Shown: positions 27,214-36,727, numbered from the stretch's first letter. The stretch: 64,000 bases of DNA from an uncultured Oscillospiraceae bacterium (GCA_934438055.1 CAKSAY010000006.1:1-64000); one strand, 5' to 3'. Translations and numbers: made by a program. The notes: generated by a model not told the origin, from the letters alone.

Positions 27214-27345
27214 TATACTAGAGATTTTTTATCGTTCAAATTGTTTTTCGCAATAGATATCTTCTTGTTACATAGGAAATTTTATAAAATTTGTTGCCTA
27301 TTTAAGAGGCAAGATGGCATTAAGAGATTATGAGGAGTGAACTTA

Positions 27346-27867
27346 ATGCATTATGCAAAAATTAAGTATTATGATATTGCAAATGGACTTGGCGTCAGGA
27401 CCAGTTTGTTTGTTTCAGGCTGTTCTCAAAAATGCAAAGGCTGCTTTAACAAAGATGCGTGGGATTTTCACTATGGAAGACCGTTTAATCAGGCAATCGA
27501 ACAGGAAATTATTCAAAGCCTAAAACCACCTTATATTGCCGGATTGACACTGTTGGGCGGAGAACCGATGGAAAGACAAAATCAGCGTGGACTTGTTGAT
27601 TTTGTTGAGAGGGTGAAGAAAGCGTTTCCTAATAAGACAATTTGGTGCTACACGGGGTATATCTATGAACGTGATTTGATTCTCAAAGGACGTGCACATT
27701 GTGAAGTGACCGATAGATTGCTAACTTGCATTGACGTTTTGGTGGATGGGCCATTTTTGCAGGATAAACAGGACAAGCGTCTACGTTTTTGTGGTTCTTC
27801 CAATCAGAGAATATTGGATCTTGCGGCATCCAGAAAAAAAGGAACGGTGCAGCTTTTATCAATCTGA
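27346..27867 (+). CDS. nrdG: Anaerobic ribonucleotide reductase activase
   Basis: Radical SAM enzyme that installs the glycyl radical on NrdD. 173 residues from ATG 27346, with GAGGAG about 9 nt upstream; the GTG at 27337 overlaps that site. The cluster motif CSQKCKGC (Cys-x3-Cys-x2-Cys) is near residue 25, and GLTLLGGEPM follows. It is 130 bp downstream of nrdD on the same strand and is followed by a terminator. Confidence 0.94.
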   Translation: MHYAKIKYYDIANGLGVRTSLFVSGCSQKCKGCFNKDAWDFHYGRPFNQAIEQEIIQSLKPPYIAGLTLLGGEPMERQNQRGLVDFVERVKKAFPNKTIWCYTGYIYERDLILKGRAHCEVTDRLLTCIDVLVDGPFLQDKQDKRLRFCGSSNQRILDLAASRKKGTVQLLSI

Positions 27868-27871
27868 TTAT

Positions 27872-27911
27872 AAAAGGCGGGGAATAGTACATTCTCCGCC
27901 TTTTGCTTTTT
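27872..27911 (+). terminator. Terminator after nrdG
   Basis: AAAAGGCGGGGAAT pairs with ATTCTCCGCCTTTT (one G-U pair) around AGTAC, followed by GCTTTTTTG. Confidence 0.85.
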
Positions 27912-27927
27912 TGTTCCACATGGAACA
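27912..27927. promoter_or_regulatory. parS: parS-like site upstream of soj
   Basis: TGTTCCACATGGAACA. It differs from the parS family sequence TGTTCCACGTGGAACA at one central base and is palindromic apart from that base. It lies 16 bp before the -35 of the soj-spo0J promoter, close to the origin, where parS sites cluster. The ParB/Spo0J protein encoded 950 bp away is the presumed ligand. Confidence 0.8.
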
Positions 27928-27943
27928 TTTTTTGAATTTTCGT

Positions 27944-27971
27944 TTGCAATATTTCATTCCTATGGTATAAT
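27944..27971 (+). promoter_or_regulatory. soj-spo0J promoter
   Basis: TTGCAA, 16 bp, TATAAT, immediately downstream of the parS-like site. Spo0J spreading from parS could repress it. Confidence 0.65.
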
Positions 27972-28089
27972 CTTATTAGAAGAAAATCAATTATTTTGTA
28001 TTGTTGAACAATAAAATGAAGACAAATTTATTTTAAAAAGGCTTTAAATACACTTTAGAAAAGACAATAAAAATGGGAGATGAAAGTAT

Positions 28090-28863
28090 TTGGGAAAGAT
28101 AATCGCTTTTGCCAATCAAAAGGGCGGCGTGGGAAAAACGACAACAACAGTGAATCTTGCCGCATGTCTTGGAAACCACAATAAAAAGACCCTTCTTGTG
28201 GACATTGATCCGCAGGGGAACGCAACCAGCGGTTTTGGATTTTCTAAGAAAGATACGCAAGCAACCTGTTATCCATTACTAACCGGCGAAACGCGCGCAA
28301 ACGAAGTGATTCAAAAGAGCAAGTTTAAAAACGTTGATTTAATTCCGGCGGACATTGCTCTTGCCGGCGCTGAGGTGGAAATGGTGCAGATGAAAGACAG
28401 AACTTTTCTTTTGCGAAAAGCTTTGGCGCCCATTAAGGAAAACTATGATTTTATTTGCATTGATTGTCCGCCCTCTCTTGGGCTTTTAACGCTCAATGCC
28501 CTAACAGCTTGCGACACCGTATTGGTTCCCATTCAGTGTGAATACTATGCATTAGAGGGACTTTCACAGTTGATGGCCACAGTGAGACAGGTCAAACGAA
28601 TGTATAATGCACAGATTGACCTTGAAGGTGTTTTGCTCACCATGTTTGACGGGAGATTGAATTTGACCATGCAGGTGGTTGCTGAAGTGAAAAAGTTTTT
28701 TCCGAAAAAGGTGTTCAAAACGGTCATTCCTCGAAATGTGCGGCTCTCGGAAGCGCCCAGTTTTGGAGAACCGGTTTTATATTATGATAAAGGCTCTAAA
28801 GGAACAAAAGCATATGATAGTCTTTGCAAGGAATTATTAAAGATGAACAGGAGAAAGAAATGA
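28090..28863 (+). CDS. soj: Chromosome partitioning ATPase Soj/ParA
   Basis: Deviant Walker ATPase that cooperates with Spo0J in origin segregation and regulates DnaA. 257 residues. Walker A ANQKGGVGKTTTTVNLA (8-24), DIDPQGNATSG, and DFICIDCPPSLGLLTLNAL. The start is a TTG with GGGAG about 10 nt upstream; no nearby ATG is in frame. Overlaps spo0J by 4 bp. Confidence 0.95.
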   Translation: MGKIIAFANQKGGVGKTTTTVNLAACLGNHNKKTLLVDIDPQGNATSGFGFSKKDTQATCYPLLTGETRANEVIQKSKFKNVDLIPADIALAGAEVEMVQMKDRTFLLRKALAPIKENYDFICIDCPPSLGLLTLNALTACDTVLVPIQCEYYALEGLSQLMATVRQVKRMYNAQIDLEGVLLTMFDGRLNLTMQVVAEVKKFFPKKVFKTVIPRNVRLSEAPSFGEPVLYYDKGSKGTKAYDSLCKELLKMNRRKK

Positions 28864-29732
28864 TGGCTCGTAAAAAGGGATTGGGAAAGGGTTTGGACGC
28901 ACTGTTTATAGATAATGACACAGAGGCCGGAAAGCCGGTTTCATTGCCTGTGCAGGATTTGACGCCCAATAAAAACCAGCCGCGAAAGAATTTTGATATG
29001 GATAGTTTAACGGCATTGGCTGATTCTATTCGAGAGCACGGATTGATTCAACCCTTGGTGGTTCGTCCGCAAGCGGATGGAAGCTATCAGATTATCGCCG
29101 GAGAAAGAAGATATAGAGCGGCTCGAATGCTCGGTTTAACGGAGGTTCCCGTGGTGGTGCGGGAGATGGAAGAGCAGGAGGTTATGGAAATTGCGCTGAT
29201 TGAAAATTTGCAGCGGGAGGATTTAAATCCGGTTGAAGAAGCAATGGGATATGAAGAACTGCTCAATCGTTATGGATTAACGCAGGAGAAGGTGGCGCAG
29301 AGGGTGGGAAAATCCCGTTCTGCAATTGCAAATGCGCTCCGTTTGCTCAGTCTTCCAAAGATAGCCTTAAATGCGCTGGAAAATGGAGAGTTAAGCGTTG
29401 GACAAGGAAAGGCAATTCTCTCCTTTGACGAGGATCAAATGGAGGAAGTCACCGCGCTCACACTGCAAAAGGGATTGACTGTTCGCGCGTTGGAGAAGTT
29501 GGCCGCACAGCAAAAAAAAGAGAAAAAAGCGTTGGGTGAAAAAAAAGCTGTCTTTGACGACAGTTTTTACACCGAGATGGCCATTGCGCTAGAATCAACC
29601 TTGCACAGAAAGGTGAAGATTGAACATTCCGGCGAGGAAAAAGGAAAGTTGGTTATTGATTTTTATAGCAAGGACGAGTTAAAGGAAATTGGCAAAAAAC
29701 TTGCAGAAATGGAGGAGATGGAGAATGCTTGA
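28860..29732 (+). CDS. spo0J: Chromosome partitioning protein ParB/Spo0J
   Basis: 290 residues. N-terminal RKKGLGKGLDALF (ParA-activating segment), CTPase core LTPNKNQPRKNF, GLIQPLVVR and YQIIAGERRYRAARML, then the parS-reading helix-turn-helix (EKVAQRVGKSRSAIANALRLL) and a C-terminal dimer domain. Start at the first of two adjacent ATGs (28860 or 28863); AGGAG precedes both. The stop overlaps serS. Confidence 0.95.
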   Translation: MMARKKGLGKGLDALFIDNDTEAGKPVSLPVQDLTPNKNQPRKNFDMDSLTALADSIREHGLIQPLVVRPQADGSYQIIAGERRYRAARMLGLTEVPVVVREMEEQEVMEIALIENLQREDLNPVEEAMGYEELLNRYGLTQEKVAQRVGKSRSAIANALRLLSLPKIALNALENGELSVGQGKAILSFDEDQMEEVTALTLQKGLTVRALEKLAAQQKKEKKALGEKKAVFDDSFYTEMAIALESTLHRKVKIEHSGEEKGKLVIDFYSKDELKEIGKKLAEMEEMENA

Positions 29733-31011
29733 TATTAAATGGCTTAGGGAAAACAGAGAAGTCTTTTTAGAGGGAATGGACAAAAGAGGGGCGCGCGAGA
29801 AGATGAGCGCTTTGTTTAACGAGGTGGTTGCGTGTGATAAGAGCCGTCGTGTTTTGTCCACCCAACGGGATGAAATGAAAGCAAGCCAAAATCGAGCCGG
29901 CAAGGAAATTCCCCAATTCAAAAAGCAAGGGCGCGATGTTGCGCCTCTCATGGAGGAGATGAAAAAACTCTCACAATCCATTAAGGAAATCAGCGCGCAG
30001 ATTAGTGAGGTTGAAGCAAAGCAGAGGGAGATTCTTTTGCAGATTCCCAACATTCCGCATCAAACGGTTGCAAAGGGAAAGGATGAGCAGAGCAATCAGG
30101 AAGTGAGAAGATGGGGAGAGCCTCCAAGTTTTTCTTTTGCGCCAAAGCCGCATTGGGACTTAGGTCGCGAGCTTGACATTCTTGACGCGGAGACAGCGGC
30201 AAAGGTTACGGGTGCACGTTTTCATTTTTATAAAGGCGCCGGCGCTCGTTTGGAGAGAGCTATTATTAATTTTTTTATGGATTCTCATGCAAAAAAGGGG
30301 TATACTGAAGTGCTGCCGCCTTATTTGGTGAATCGTGCTTCTATGACGGGAACAGGGCAGTTGCCTAAGTTTGAAAACGACGCTTTTAAGGTGGTGGATA
30401 CCGACTATTTTTTAATTCCCACAGCAGAGGTTCCTGTCACGAATATTTATCGTGACAGCATTCTAAAGGGAAGCGAACTACCTATTTGTTTTGCAGCTTA
30501 TTCTGCTTGCTTTCGTTCTGAAGCCGGTTCTGCCGGTAGAGATGTGCGGGGATTAATTCGTCAACATCAGTTTAACAAGGTGGAGCTTGTGAAGTTTTCT
30601 CGTCCGGAGGATTCTTATGAGCAACTGGAGATGCTCACCAGAGACGCTGAGGATGTTTTAAAGGCACTTGGCCTTGCTTATCGTGTGGTTTCCCTCTGTG
30701 GAGGCGATTTGGGCTTTTCGAGCGCAAAAACCTATGATATTGAGGTGTGGCTGCCGTCTTATCAAGATTATAAAGAAATCTCCTCCTGTTCTAATTTTGA
30801 GGACTATCAGGCAAGAAGAGCAAACATTCGTTTTAAAGACAACGCAAAGGACAAAACCAGATTTGTTCACACCCTCAATGGCTCGGGTGTTGCCGTTGGC
30901 CGAACAGTCGCCGCTGTTTTTGAAAACTATCAGAATGAAGACGGAAGCATTACGGTGCCGGAGGCTCTGCGTCCCTATATGGGGATAGATGTTATTGCTC
31001 CAAAAGAATAG
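29725..31011 (+). CDS. serS: Seryl-tRNA synthetase
   Basis: 428 residues from ATG 29725 (GGAGGAG 7 nt upstream). Begins MLDIKWLRENREVF, followed by the long tRNA-binding coiled coil (about 30-105) and the class II core with motif 2 FRSEAGSAGRDVRGLIRQHQF and motif 3 GSGVAVGRTVAAVFENYQ. Start overlaps the end of spo0J by 8 bp, so it is translated with the segregation genes. No T-box leader is present. Confidence 0.96.
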   Translation: MLDIKWLRENREVFLEGMDKRGAREKMSALFNEVVACDKSRRVLSTQRDEMKASQNRAGKEIPQFKKQGRDVAPLMEEMKKLSQSIKEISAQISEVEAKQREILLQIPNIPHQTVAKGKDEQSNQEVRRWGEPPSFSFAPKPHWDLGRELDILDAETAAKVTGARFHFYKGAGARLERAIINFFMDSHAKKGYTEVLPPYLVNRASMTGTGQLPKFENDAFKVVDTDYFLIPTAEVPVTNIYRDSILKGSELPICFAAYSACFRSEAGSAGRDVRGLIRQHQFNKVELVKFSRPEDSYEQLEMLTRDAEDVLKALGLAYRVVSLCGGDLGFSSAKTYDIEVWLPSYQDYKEISSCSNFEDYQARRANIRFKDNAKDKTRFVHTLNGSGVAVGRTVAAVFENYQNEDGSITVPEALRPYMGIDVIAPKE

Positions 31012-31108
31012 TTACTGCGTGCATAGGAAAAAGAAAAGATTCAACATTTCCTCATTTAGATGTTTAAAAGTTTATTCTTTTGCTGGTTTTAAAGAGTGCA
31101 TATATATA

Positions 31109-31166
31109 TAAAACTCCATCGTTGTCCAAGGGTGAACCCGGATTGGAAACAATGGAGTTTTTATTA
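31109..31166 (+). terminator. Terminator after serS
   Basis: AAAACTCCATCGTTGTCC and GGATTGGAAACAATGGAGTTTT form a long, partly interrupted stem around AAGGGTGAACCC, followed by TTTATTATATT. Nothing else was seen in 31012-31290. Confidence 0.7.
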
Positions 31167-31290
31167 TATTATAAAACGATTATATATAAAATTTTATTTT
31201 TAAGAGGAGAAATTTTGCGCTTGTTTAGGCCGTTCAAAAACATTGGGGGAGTAGAGATGATTGCTGCACAGGTGAGACAAATATACGATT

Positions 31291-33141
31291 TTATTTTCTA
31301 ATGGAATAGACTGCAAAATCATAAGGAGGCAGATGAATCACAGAGGCGCGTGTGTGACCATATAAGCATTGATAATTTCTCCAATCATGTTGAAAGCTTT
31401 GGGGAGAGTTAGTGTAATTTATGACAATGATGGTCGAGCCATCCTTATCTTTGCGTTCAAAGGCTAAAGTTCCATTGCAGGAATGGAGAAAACGCAGTGT
31501 TCCTTCTTTCATTGCAGGGGATTGATTGCGAAGTTCTCCTAAGAGCTTTGCATGTTCAACCAAATCCATTCGTTCATGCCCCCAGGGGAAGCAGCAGCGA
31601 TTGAAGGGATCTTTATATCCCTGCAAGCCTGCTTCGTCGCCGTAATAGATGCAGGGAACGCCGGGGAGAAAATATTGCAAGACCATGGCAATTTTTAGTC
31701 GTGAAAGCCCCACTTCAAACTGCGCCATGGTGAGCTGATGATGAGACTGCCACAGCCTATCCGTTCCGGCGCTCGACATACCTCCTAGGATAGTAAGCGC
31801 CCGTTCAGTGTCGTGTGTGGAAAGGGAATTCATAGCAACATGCAGGGATTGGGGTGGATAGTTTTCAACAATTGTCATAATTCTGTTGATAAATTCCGGC
31901 TTATCACCGTGCACAAGAAAATGAAGAATGGCATCCTTAAAAGGATAATTCATAACAGTGTCTAATTCATATCCAAGAAAGTAGCGGCGATGCACACCAT
32001 AGGAAATTTTGTTAGAAGCGTCTTCCCAAACTTCGCCCAAAAGAAGATTGTCTTCTCCCTCTGCTTTCACCGCCTCACGAATGCGGACAATAAATTCATC
32101 CGGGAGTTCGTCGGCCACATCCAGGCGGAAGCCGGACGCACCGGCACGCAGCCATTTTCGAATAACGCCATTTTCACCGCAGATAAATTCGATGTAGCTC
32201 GGCTCGTTTTTATTTAGCGTGGGAAGGGTATCAAACCCCCACCAAGAGTGATATTCATTAGGATATTGATTAAAGTGATACCATGATTTATAGGGACTTT
32301 CAGGACTATTGTAAGCGCCTACGGAGTCATAGCGGTTGTTCTTATTAAAATAGATACTGTCGCTGCCGGTGTGACTGAAAACGCCGTCGAGAATGATGCG
32401 GATTCCCATCTCCTTTGCAGCGCGGCAAAGATGGGTAAAATCCTCTTCCGTTCCCAAAAGAGGGTCAATTTTGAGATAATCAGCCGTATTGTAGCGGTGG
32501 CTCGAATGCGCCTCAAAGATGGGATTGAGATAAATTAAAGTGACGCCGAGACGTTTTAGATAGGGAAGTTTTTGCTCAATGCCTTTTAAATCGCCGCAAA
32601 AATAGTCGTCGTTTAGAATTTCTCCTCGTTCGTTGGGCAGAAAATAGGGCATTCCACCCCAATCAGAGCGCAGAATGCGATCCTCAGGCACATTGTCATG
32701 GTGCTGACCGCTATAGCAAAATCTATCCGGAAAAATTTGATAAATAATTCCTCCTTTGCACCAATCGGGTGTCTTATAGTTGGGATGAAAGACCGTGAGC
32801 TGAAAATCGGGACCGTTTTGCGCCAAATAGCCGCTTCCATCATCCGCTTTTTTAATATATTCCGTTCCTTTATTGCTCTGCACACGAAACAGGTAGAAAT
32901 ACACTCCTTTGTTACTCGGAACAAAAGAACAGTGATAAAAAAGAGTATTGTCTTTGGTTTCCTGATAAGAAAGTGTGATTTCTTGGCTAACGGTGCCTTT
33001 ATAGATGATGAGGGTGACTGTAGCGAACGAATAGGTGATAGGAAGACAAACGGTGAGAGAAACCGGCGTTCCCGCGCTGACGGCGCCAAAAGGCGATTTA
33101 TAGAGCTTATTTCGACTATTATAAATTTCGTACTCTTTCAT
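31291..33141 (-). CDS. GH13 alpha-glycosidase (neopullulanase/cyclomaltodextrinase type)
   Basis: 616 residues. An N-terminal beta-sandwich (about 1-125) precedes the catalytic barrel, which opens with GIIYQIFPDRF. Catalytic residues are visible: nucleophile Asp in GFRLDVADELP, acid/base Glu in LLGEVWED and transition-state Asp in STHDTERAL. The N-terminal domain points to the maltogenic amylase/neopullulanase branch that trims branched or cyclic maltodextrins. No signal peptide, so cytoplasmic. Lies downstream of glycogen phosphorylase on the same strand, consistent with glucan breakdown. Confidence 0.88.
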   Translation of the reverse strand: MKEYEIYNSRNKLYKSPFGAVSAGTPVSLTVCLPITYSFATVTLIIYKGTVSQEITLSYQETKDNTLFYHCSFVPSNKGVYFYLFRVQSNKGTEYIKKADDGSGYLAQNGPDFQLTVFHPNYKTPDWCKGGIIYQIFPDRFCYSGQHHDNVPEDRILRSDWGGMPYFLPNERGEILNDDYFCGDLKGIEQKLPYLKRLGVTLIYLNPIFEAHSSHRYNTADYLKIDPLLGTEEDFTHLCRAAKEMGIRIILDGVFSHTGSDSIYFNKNNRYDSVGAYNSPESPYKSWYHFNQYPNEYHSWWGFDTLPTLNKNEPSYIEFICGENGVIRKWLRAGASGFRLDVADELPDEFIVRIREAVKAEGEDNLLLGEVWEDASNKISYGVHRRYFLGYELDTVMNYPFKDAILHFLVHGDKPEFINRIMTIVENYPPQSLHVAMNSLSTHDTERALTILGGMSSAGTDRLWQSHHQLTMAQFEVGLSRLKIAMVLQYFLPGVPCIYYGDEAGLQGYKDPFNRCCFPWGHERMDLVEHAKLLGELRNQSPAMKEGTLRFLHSCNGTLAFERKDKDGSTIIVINYTNSPQSFQHDWRNYQCLYGHTRASVIHLPPYDFAVYSIRK

Positions 33142-33300
33142 ACTTTCCTCACTTAAAACATATTCTTAAAATTTTCAAAGCAGCAATTGCTTTGTGGTGC
33201 ATTTTGTGTTGCAGCACAAAATGTTAGAGCGGAATGACAACAACTTTCGAAACAATTGCTTTTAATAAACAGAATCAAAAAATTTGGAATCTGAGACTTC

Positions 33301-33477
33301 TCATGTGGCCGATTGATTTTTTGAAATGCAAACGGGCAAGAGAAAGTGCTTTGCAATCCTCTTAATGGCGGGATATGTTTGCAGAGTGGCTTTTTGTTTT
33401 TCTTGTCCTTTGAAAAAATCAGCAATTGCATTGACGGAGTCGGGTTGAAATTTCGGATTTTTAAATTTCAGTTTCAT
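33301..33477 (-). pseudogene. Remnant resembling the start of a type III restriction subunit (Res)
   Basis: A 58-codon ORF from ATG 33477 with a strong AGGAG 7 nt upstream. Its N-terminus, MKLKFKNPKFQPDSVNAIADFFKGQ, resembles the beginning of type III restriction endonuclease Res subunits. It stops at TGA 33301, far short of the usual 850 or more residues. The rest of the interval to 33142 holds only small hairpins (CATTTTGTG / CACAAAATG near 33201-33224). Similarity was judged from memory. Confidence 0.45.
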
Positions 33478-33489
33478 AATGCACTCCTA

Positions 33490-33726
33490 TTATACAAAAT
33501 ATAGCTTCATGTCGCATTTTCTAAGCCATAGCTTGGTGGCGGACATTTCAGACATGTCGTCGAAGCTGTCTTCGGCAAAGAGAATTTTTGGCGGACATAG
33601 GTCGGCTGATTTGAGGGCTAGTTCGGCGGTGATGTGCTTATCTGCATAAATGAATGATAACTGAAAAAATTGAAATGATTTGTTGTGCAGCAATCCATTC
33701 AAAAGCGCACTTGCTAAGCAATACAA
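33490..33726 (-). pseudogene. Gene fragment upstream of the Res-like remnant
   Basis: An open frame of about 78 codons that runs from the glgP stop to TAA 33490, 12 bp before the Res-like start. The C-terminal part (ILFAEDSFDDMSEMSATKLWL) looks like protein sequence with a normal ending. In type III systems the methyltransferase gene (mod) directly precedes res, so this may be the 3' end of mod, but the sequence alone does not prove it. It has no convincing start. Confidence 0.3.
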
Positions 33727-36129
33727 TTATTGATTGAGATTCCAGATGTTTTGCGCATATTCTTCAATTGCCCTGTCCGCTGCAAAATAACCTGCGTTTG
33801 CAATGTTAATAGCAGACATTTTCAGCCACTTTTGCCTGTCTTGATAGAGCGTGCTGACCTTTTCCTGCGCATTTCTATAAGAGGCAAAGTCAGCGAGAAC
33901 CATGTAAGGATCGCTCCATTTGAGAGAATTGACAATGTCCTCAAATGTATTTCCGTCAATTCCTGATTCGAGCAGATCAATTGCTTGCTTGATTTCGGGA
34001 ATTTTGTTATAAAATTCAATAGGCGTATAGCCAATCTCTTTTTGCCTTGCCACCTCTTGTGCGTCCATGCCAAAGATAATGATGTTGTCATCACCCACTG
34101 ACTCATGAATTTCGACGTTAGCGCCGTCTTCTGTTCCTAAAGTCACGGCACCGTTGAGCATGAATTTCATGTTTCCTGTGCCGGAAGCCTCTGTTCCGGC
34201 AAGAGAGATTTGTTCGCTCACTTCACTGGCCGGCATAATCAGCTCTGATAGGGTAACACTATAGTTTTCCAAATAAATAACGCCCAGCTTTTGGCTAATA
34301 ACCGGATCCTTTCGAATTTCATTTGAAAGGGAGCACAACAATTTAATAATCTGCTTTGCCATATAGTAACCCGGGGCGGCCTTGGCGCCGAAAATATATG
34401 TTTTCGGAACAAAGGGCGCATAGGGATTCTCTTTCAAATAGAGAAAATCGGTGATAATGTTTAATGCGTTTAGATGTTGACGCTTATATTCATGCATACG
34501 TTTGACCTGCACATCAAAGATGGAGTCGATGTTCATATGCAGTTGCATATGTTTGCGCACATAGTTGGCGAGGAATTTTTTTGCAGTGTCTTTGGCGGCG
34601 GCAAGGCGTTGTTGCACCTGTGCGTCTTCTGCAAAGCGTTCAAATTTTTTAAGCTGTGAGGCATCTTCCATAAAGCCGGCTCCAATCGTATCTTTTAACA
34701 GCGCCGTTAAAGCCGGATTGGATTGACTCAACCAACGACGATAGGCAATTCCATTAGTGACGTTGGTGAATTTACCGGGTGTGACCTGATAAAAATCATG
34801 AAAAAGATCGTCTTTGATGATGTTGCTGTGCAGTTTGGAGACACCATTAACTTTCTTTGAAGCATAAACGCACAAATTTGCCATGCGAATTTTATGATCA
34901 GATACAATCGACATCCGTTCAATTCTGTTTTCGTCCCACGAAAAGTCGCTTTGCTTCATTTTTTGCACAAAACGGCGATTGATTTCCACCACAATCTGAT
35001 AAATTCGGGGAAGGATATCACGGAAAATTTCCTCATTCCAAACCTCCAGCGCTTCGGTCATGACAGTGTGATTGGTGTAGGCAAAGGTGTCGGTGACGAT
35101 TTTCCATGATTTATCCCAATCATAGCCGCACTCGTCCAAAAGAATGCGCATAAGCTCCGGAATAGCCAAGGTCGGGTGGGTGTCATTGATGTGAATTGCG
35201 TTTTTATCCGAAAAGTTTTCCATTGTGCCATATTCACGGATGTGACGATTGGTGATGTCGCCAATCGAGGCCGCGCAGAGAAAATATTGCTGCCGCAGAC
35301 GGAGCATTTTTCCCTGCAGATGATTGTCGTTTGGATAAAGAACTTTTGAGATAGCTTCAGCTGAGATGCTTTGCCCTAAGGCGCCGCTGTAGTCTCCTTT
35401 GTTAAAACTCTCCATGTCAAACGCGGGCGATTCCGCTTTCCACAGGCGCAGAACAGAAACAGCGTTGCTTCCGTAGCCTGAAACATACATATCATAGGGA
35501 ATGGCGCGCACAATGGACGAATTGGTGTAGCGGGTGTAGTGAAAGCCGTTGCTGTCCCAAAATTCATCTACTTGCCCGCCAAAGTGCACGTCCACTGCGA
35601 GCTCAGGCTGCGGATTCAACCACACGCTACCGCCGGGCAGCCAGTTGTCGGGAAGCTCTGTTTGCCAGCCATCCACAATTTTTTGGCTAAAAATGCCGAA
35701 TTCATAGAGAATAGAATAGCCATAGGAATTATAGCCACGTGTTGCCAACCCATCTAAATAGCATGCGGCAAGGCGGCCTAAACCGCCGTTTCCCAAGCCG
35801 GCATCGGGTTCGCATTCAAAGATATCGTCAAGTTTGACGTCATATTCTTTCAAAATTTCTTTGAACGTATCCGTAATTTGCAGATTATGAAGATTGTTTT
35901 TTAAAGAACGCCCCATCAAAAATTCCATCGACAAATAACTAATCTGCTTTTTGCCCTGCGAGGCGTTCATGGCGCTGAAATGCCGATTTTTGTTTTCCAA
36001 TATATGATTCACAATCATAGCTGTCGCTTTATAAAACTGTTGGTTAGAAGCAACGTCAGGTTTCGCACGCAGCTTTGCGAGGTTGTTGAGCAATTCATTT
36101 TTCAAATAGGATTTTGTATAAACTTTCAT
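33727..36129 (-). CDS. glgP: Glycogen/maltodextrin phosphorylase
   Basis: Releases glucose-1-phosphate from alpha-1,4-glucans using pyridoxal phosphate. 800 residues from ATG 36129, with AGGAGG 10 nt upstream; the longer open frame upstream is hydrophobic noise. Visible landmarks are ECEPDAGLGNGGLGRLAACYLD in the N-terminal half, and near the C-terminus EASGTGNMKFMLNGAVTLGTEDGANVEI, where the Lys of GNMKF binds the cofactor. Length fits the family. Confidence 0.96.
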   Translation of the reverse strand: MKVYTKSYLKNELLNNLAKLRAKPDVASNQQFYKATAMIVNHILENKNRHFSAMNASQGKKQISYLSMEFLMGRSLKNNLHNLQITDTFKEILKEYDVKLDDIFECEPDAGLGNGGLGRLAACYLDGLATRGYNSYGYSILYEFGIFSQKIVDGWQTELPDNWLPGGSVWLNPQPELAVDVHFGGQVDEFWDSNGFHYTRYTNSSIVRAIPYDMYVSGYGSNAVSVLRLWKAESPAFDMESFNKGDYSGALGQSISAEAISKVLYPNDNHLQGKMLRLRQQYFLCAASIGDITNRHIREYGTMENFSDKNAIHINDTHPTLAIPELMRILLDECGYDWDKSWKIVTDTFAYTNHTVMTEALEVWNEEIFRDILPRIYQIVVEINRRFVQKMKQSDFSWDENRIERMSIVSDHKIRMANLCVYASKKVNGVSKLHSNIIKDDLFHDFYQVTPGKFTNVTNGIAYRRWLSQSNPALTALLKDTIGAGFMEDASQLKKFERFAEDAQVQQRLAAAKDTAKKFLANYVRKHMQLHMNIDSIFDVQVKRMHEYKRQHLNALNIITDFLYLKENPYAPFVPKTYIFGAKAAPGYYMAKQIIKLLCSLSNEIRKDPVISQKLGVIYLENYSVTLSELIMPASEVSEQISLAGTEASGTGNMKFMLNGAVTLGTEDGANVEIHESVGDDNIIIFGMDAQEVARQKEIGYTPIEFYNKIPEIKQAIDLLESGIDGNTFEDIVNSLKWSDPYMVLADFASYRNAQEKVSTLYQDRQKWLKMSAINIANAGYFAADRAIEEYAQNIWNLNQ

Positions 36130-36334
36130 TCGGTTTTTTCCTCCTAAAGTTTGATGGGTGATTGTTCCTTTATAAATACAGATAAAATTATTATAGTATA
36201 AATTTATGAGGAAATCAACCGTGCAATTTTGCTGCAAAACAGCGTGAAAAGGGAAAAAAGCTTCAAAGGGTCTTTTTATCTTTATAAAAATGTAGTATAA
36301 TAGAAAAATCACCAAGATAAAGGGGAAGTATGGG

Positions 36335-36727
36335 ATGAGTTTGAATAAAGTTGAAGTTACCATTTGCGGAAAAAGATTTGTTCTCAAAACAGAAGACCGG
36401 CCTGAATATGCAAAGAGTCTTGCGAGGATGCTCGATCAGAGATTTGAAGCTGTTTTTTGTGCAGACGATTCTATTGCTTTGTTTGACGCTTCTGTGTTGG
36501 TTGCCATAGAACTGCTCGATGAGGGATATAAAACAGCCGAAAACATTGACAATTTACGCATGCAGATTAAAGAATATGCCGAGGAGGCGACAAGGGCAGA
36601 GAATGAGTCGGCTCGTTTGAAAAGAGAGCTCGAAGAGGCAAAGGGTGAGATAGAGAAGATGAAAACAGAGCTTGCCATTTGCAATTTAAAAAAGTCGATT
36701 GATAAGAACAATGCGCCCAAATTATAG
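36335..36727 (+). CDS. zapA: Cell division protein ZapA
   Basis: 130 residues. ZapA domain at the N-terminus (NKVEVTICGKRFVLKTEDRPEYAKSLARMLDQ), then a long charged coiled coil (about 75-125). Promotes FtsZ bundling at the division ring. A TATAAT lies about 40 bp upstream. Overlaps the U32 peptidase gene by 17 bp, an association common in Clostridia. Confidence 0.88.
   Translation: MSLNKVEVTICGKRFVLKTEDRPEYAKSLARMLDQRFEAVFCADDSIALFDASVLVAIELLDEGYKTAENIDNLRMQIKEYAEEATRAENESARLKRELEEAKGEIEKMKTELAICNLKKSIDKNNAPKL

Noticed and set aside
31080..31301. 73-codon open frame after serS
   Set aside because: It crosses the serS terminator and overlaps the end of the glycosidase gene; no family pattern.
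33153..33431. 92-codon minus-strand frame after the Res-like remnant
   Set aside because: Out of frame with the SD-preceded start at 33477, Cys- and Phe-rich noise across small hairpins.
36130..36387. Long N-terminal extension of glycogen phosphorylase
   Set aside because: It lies upstream of the AGGAGG site and overlaps zapA; the family starts at MKVYTKSYLK.
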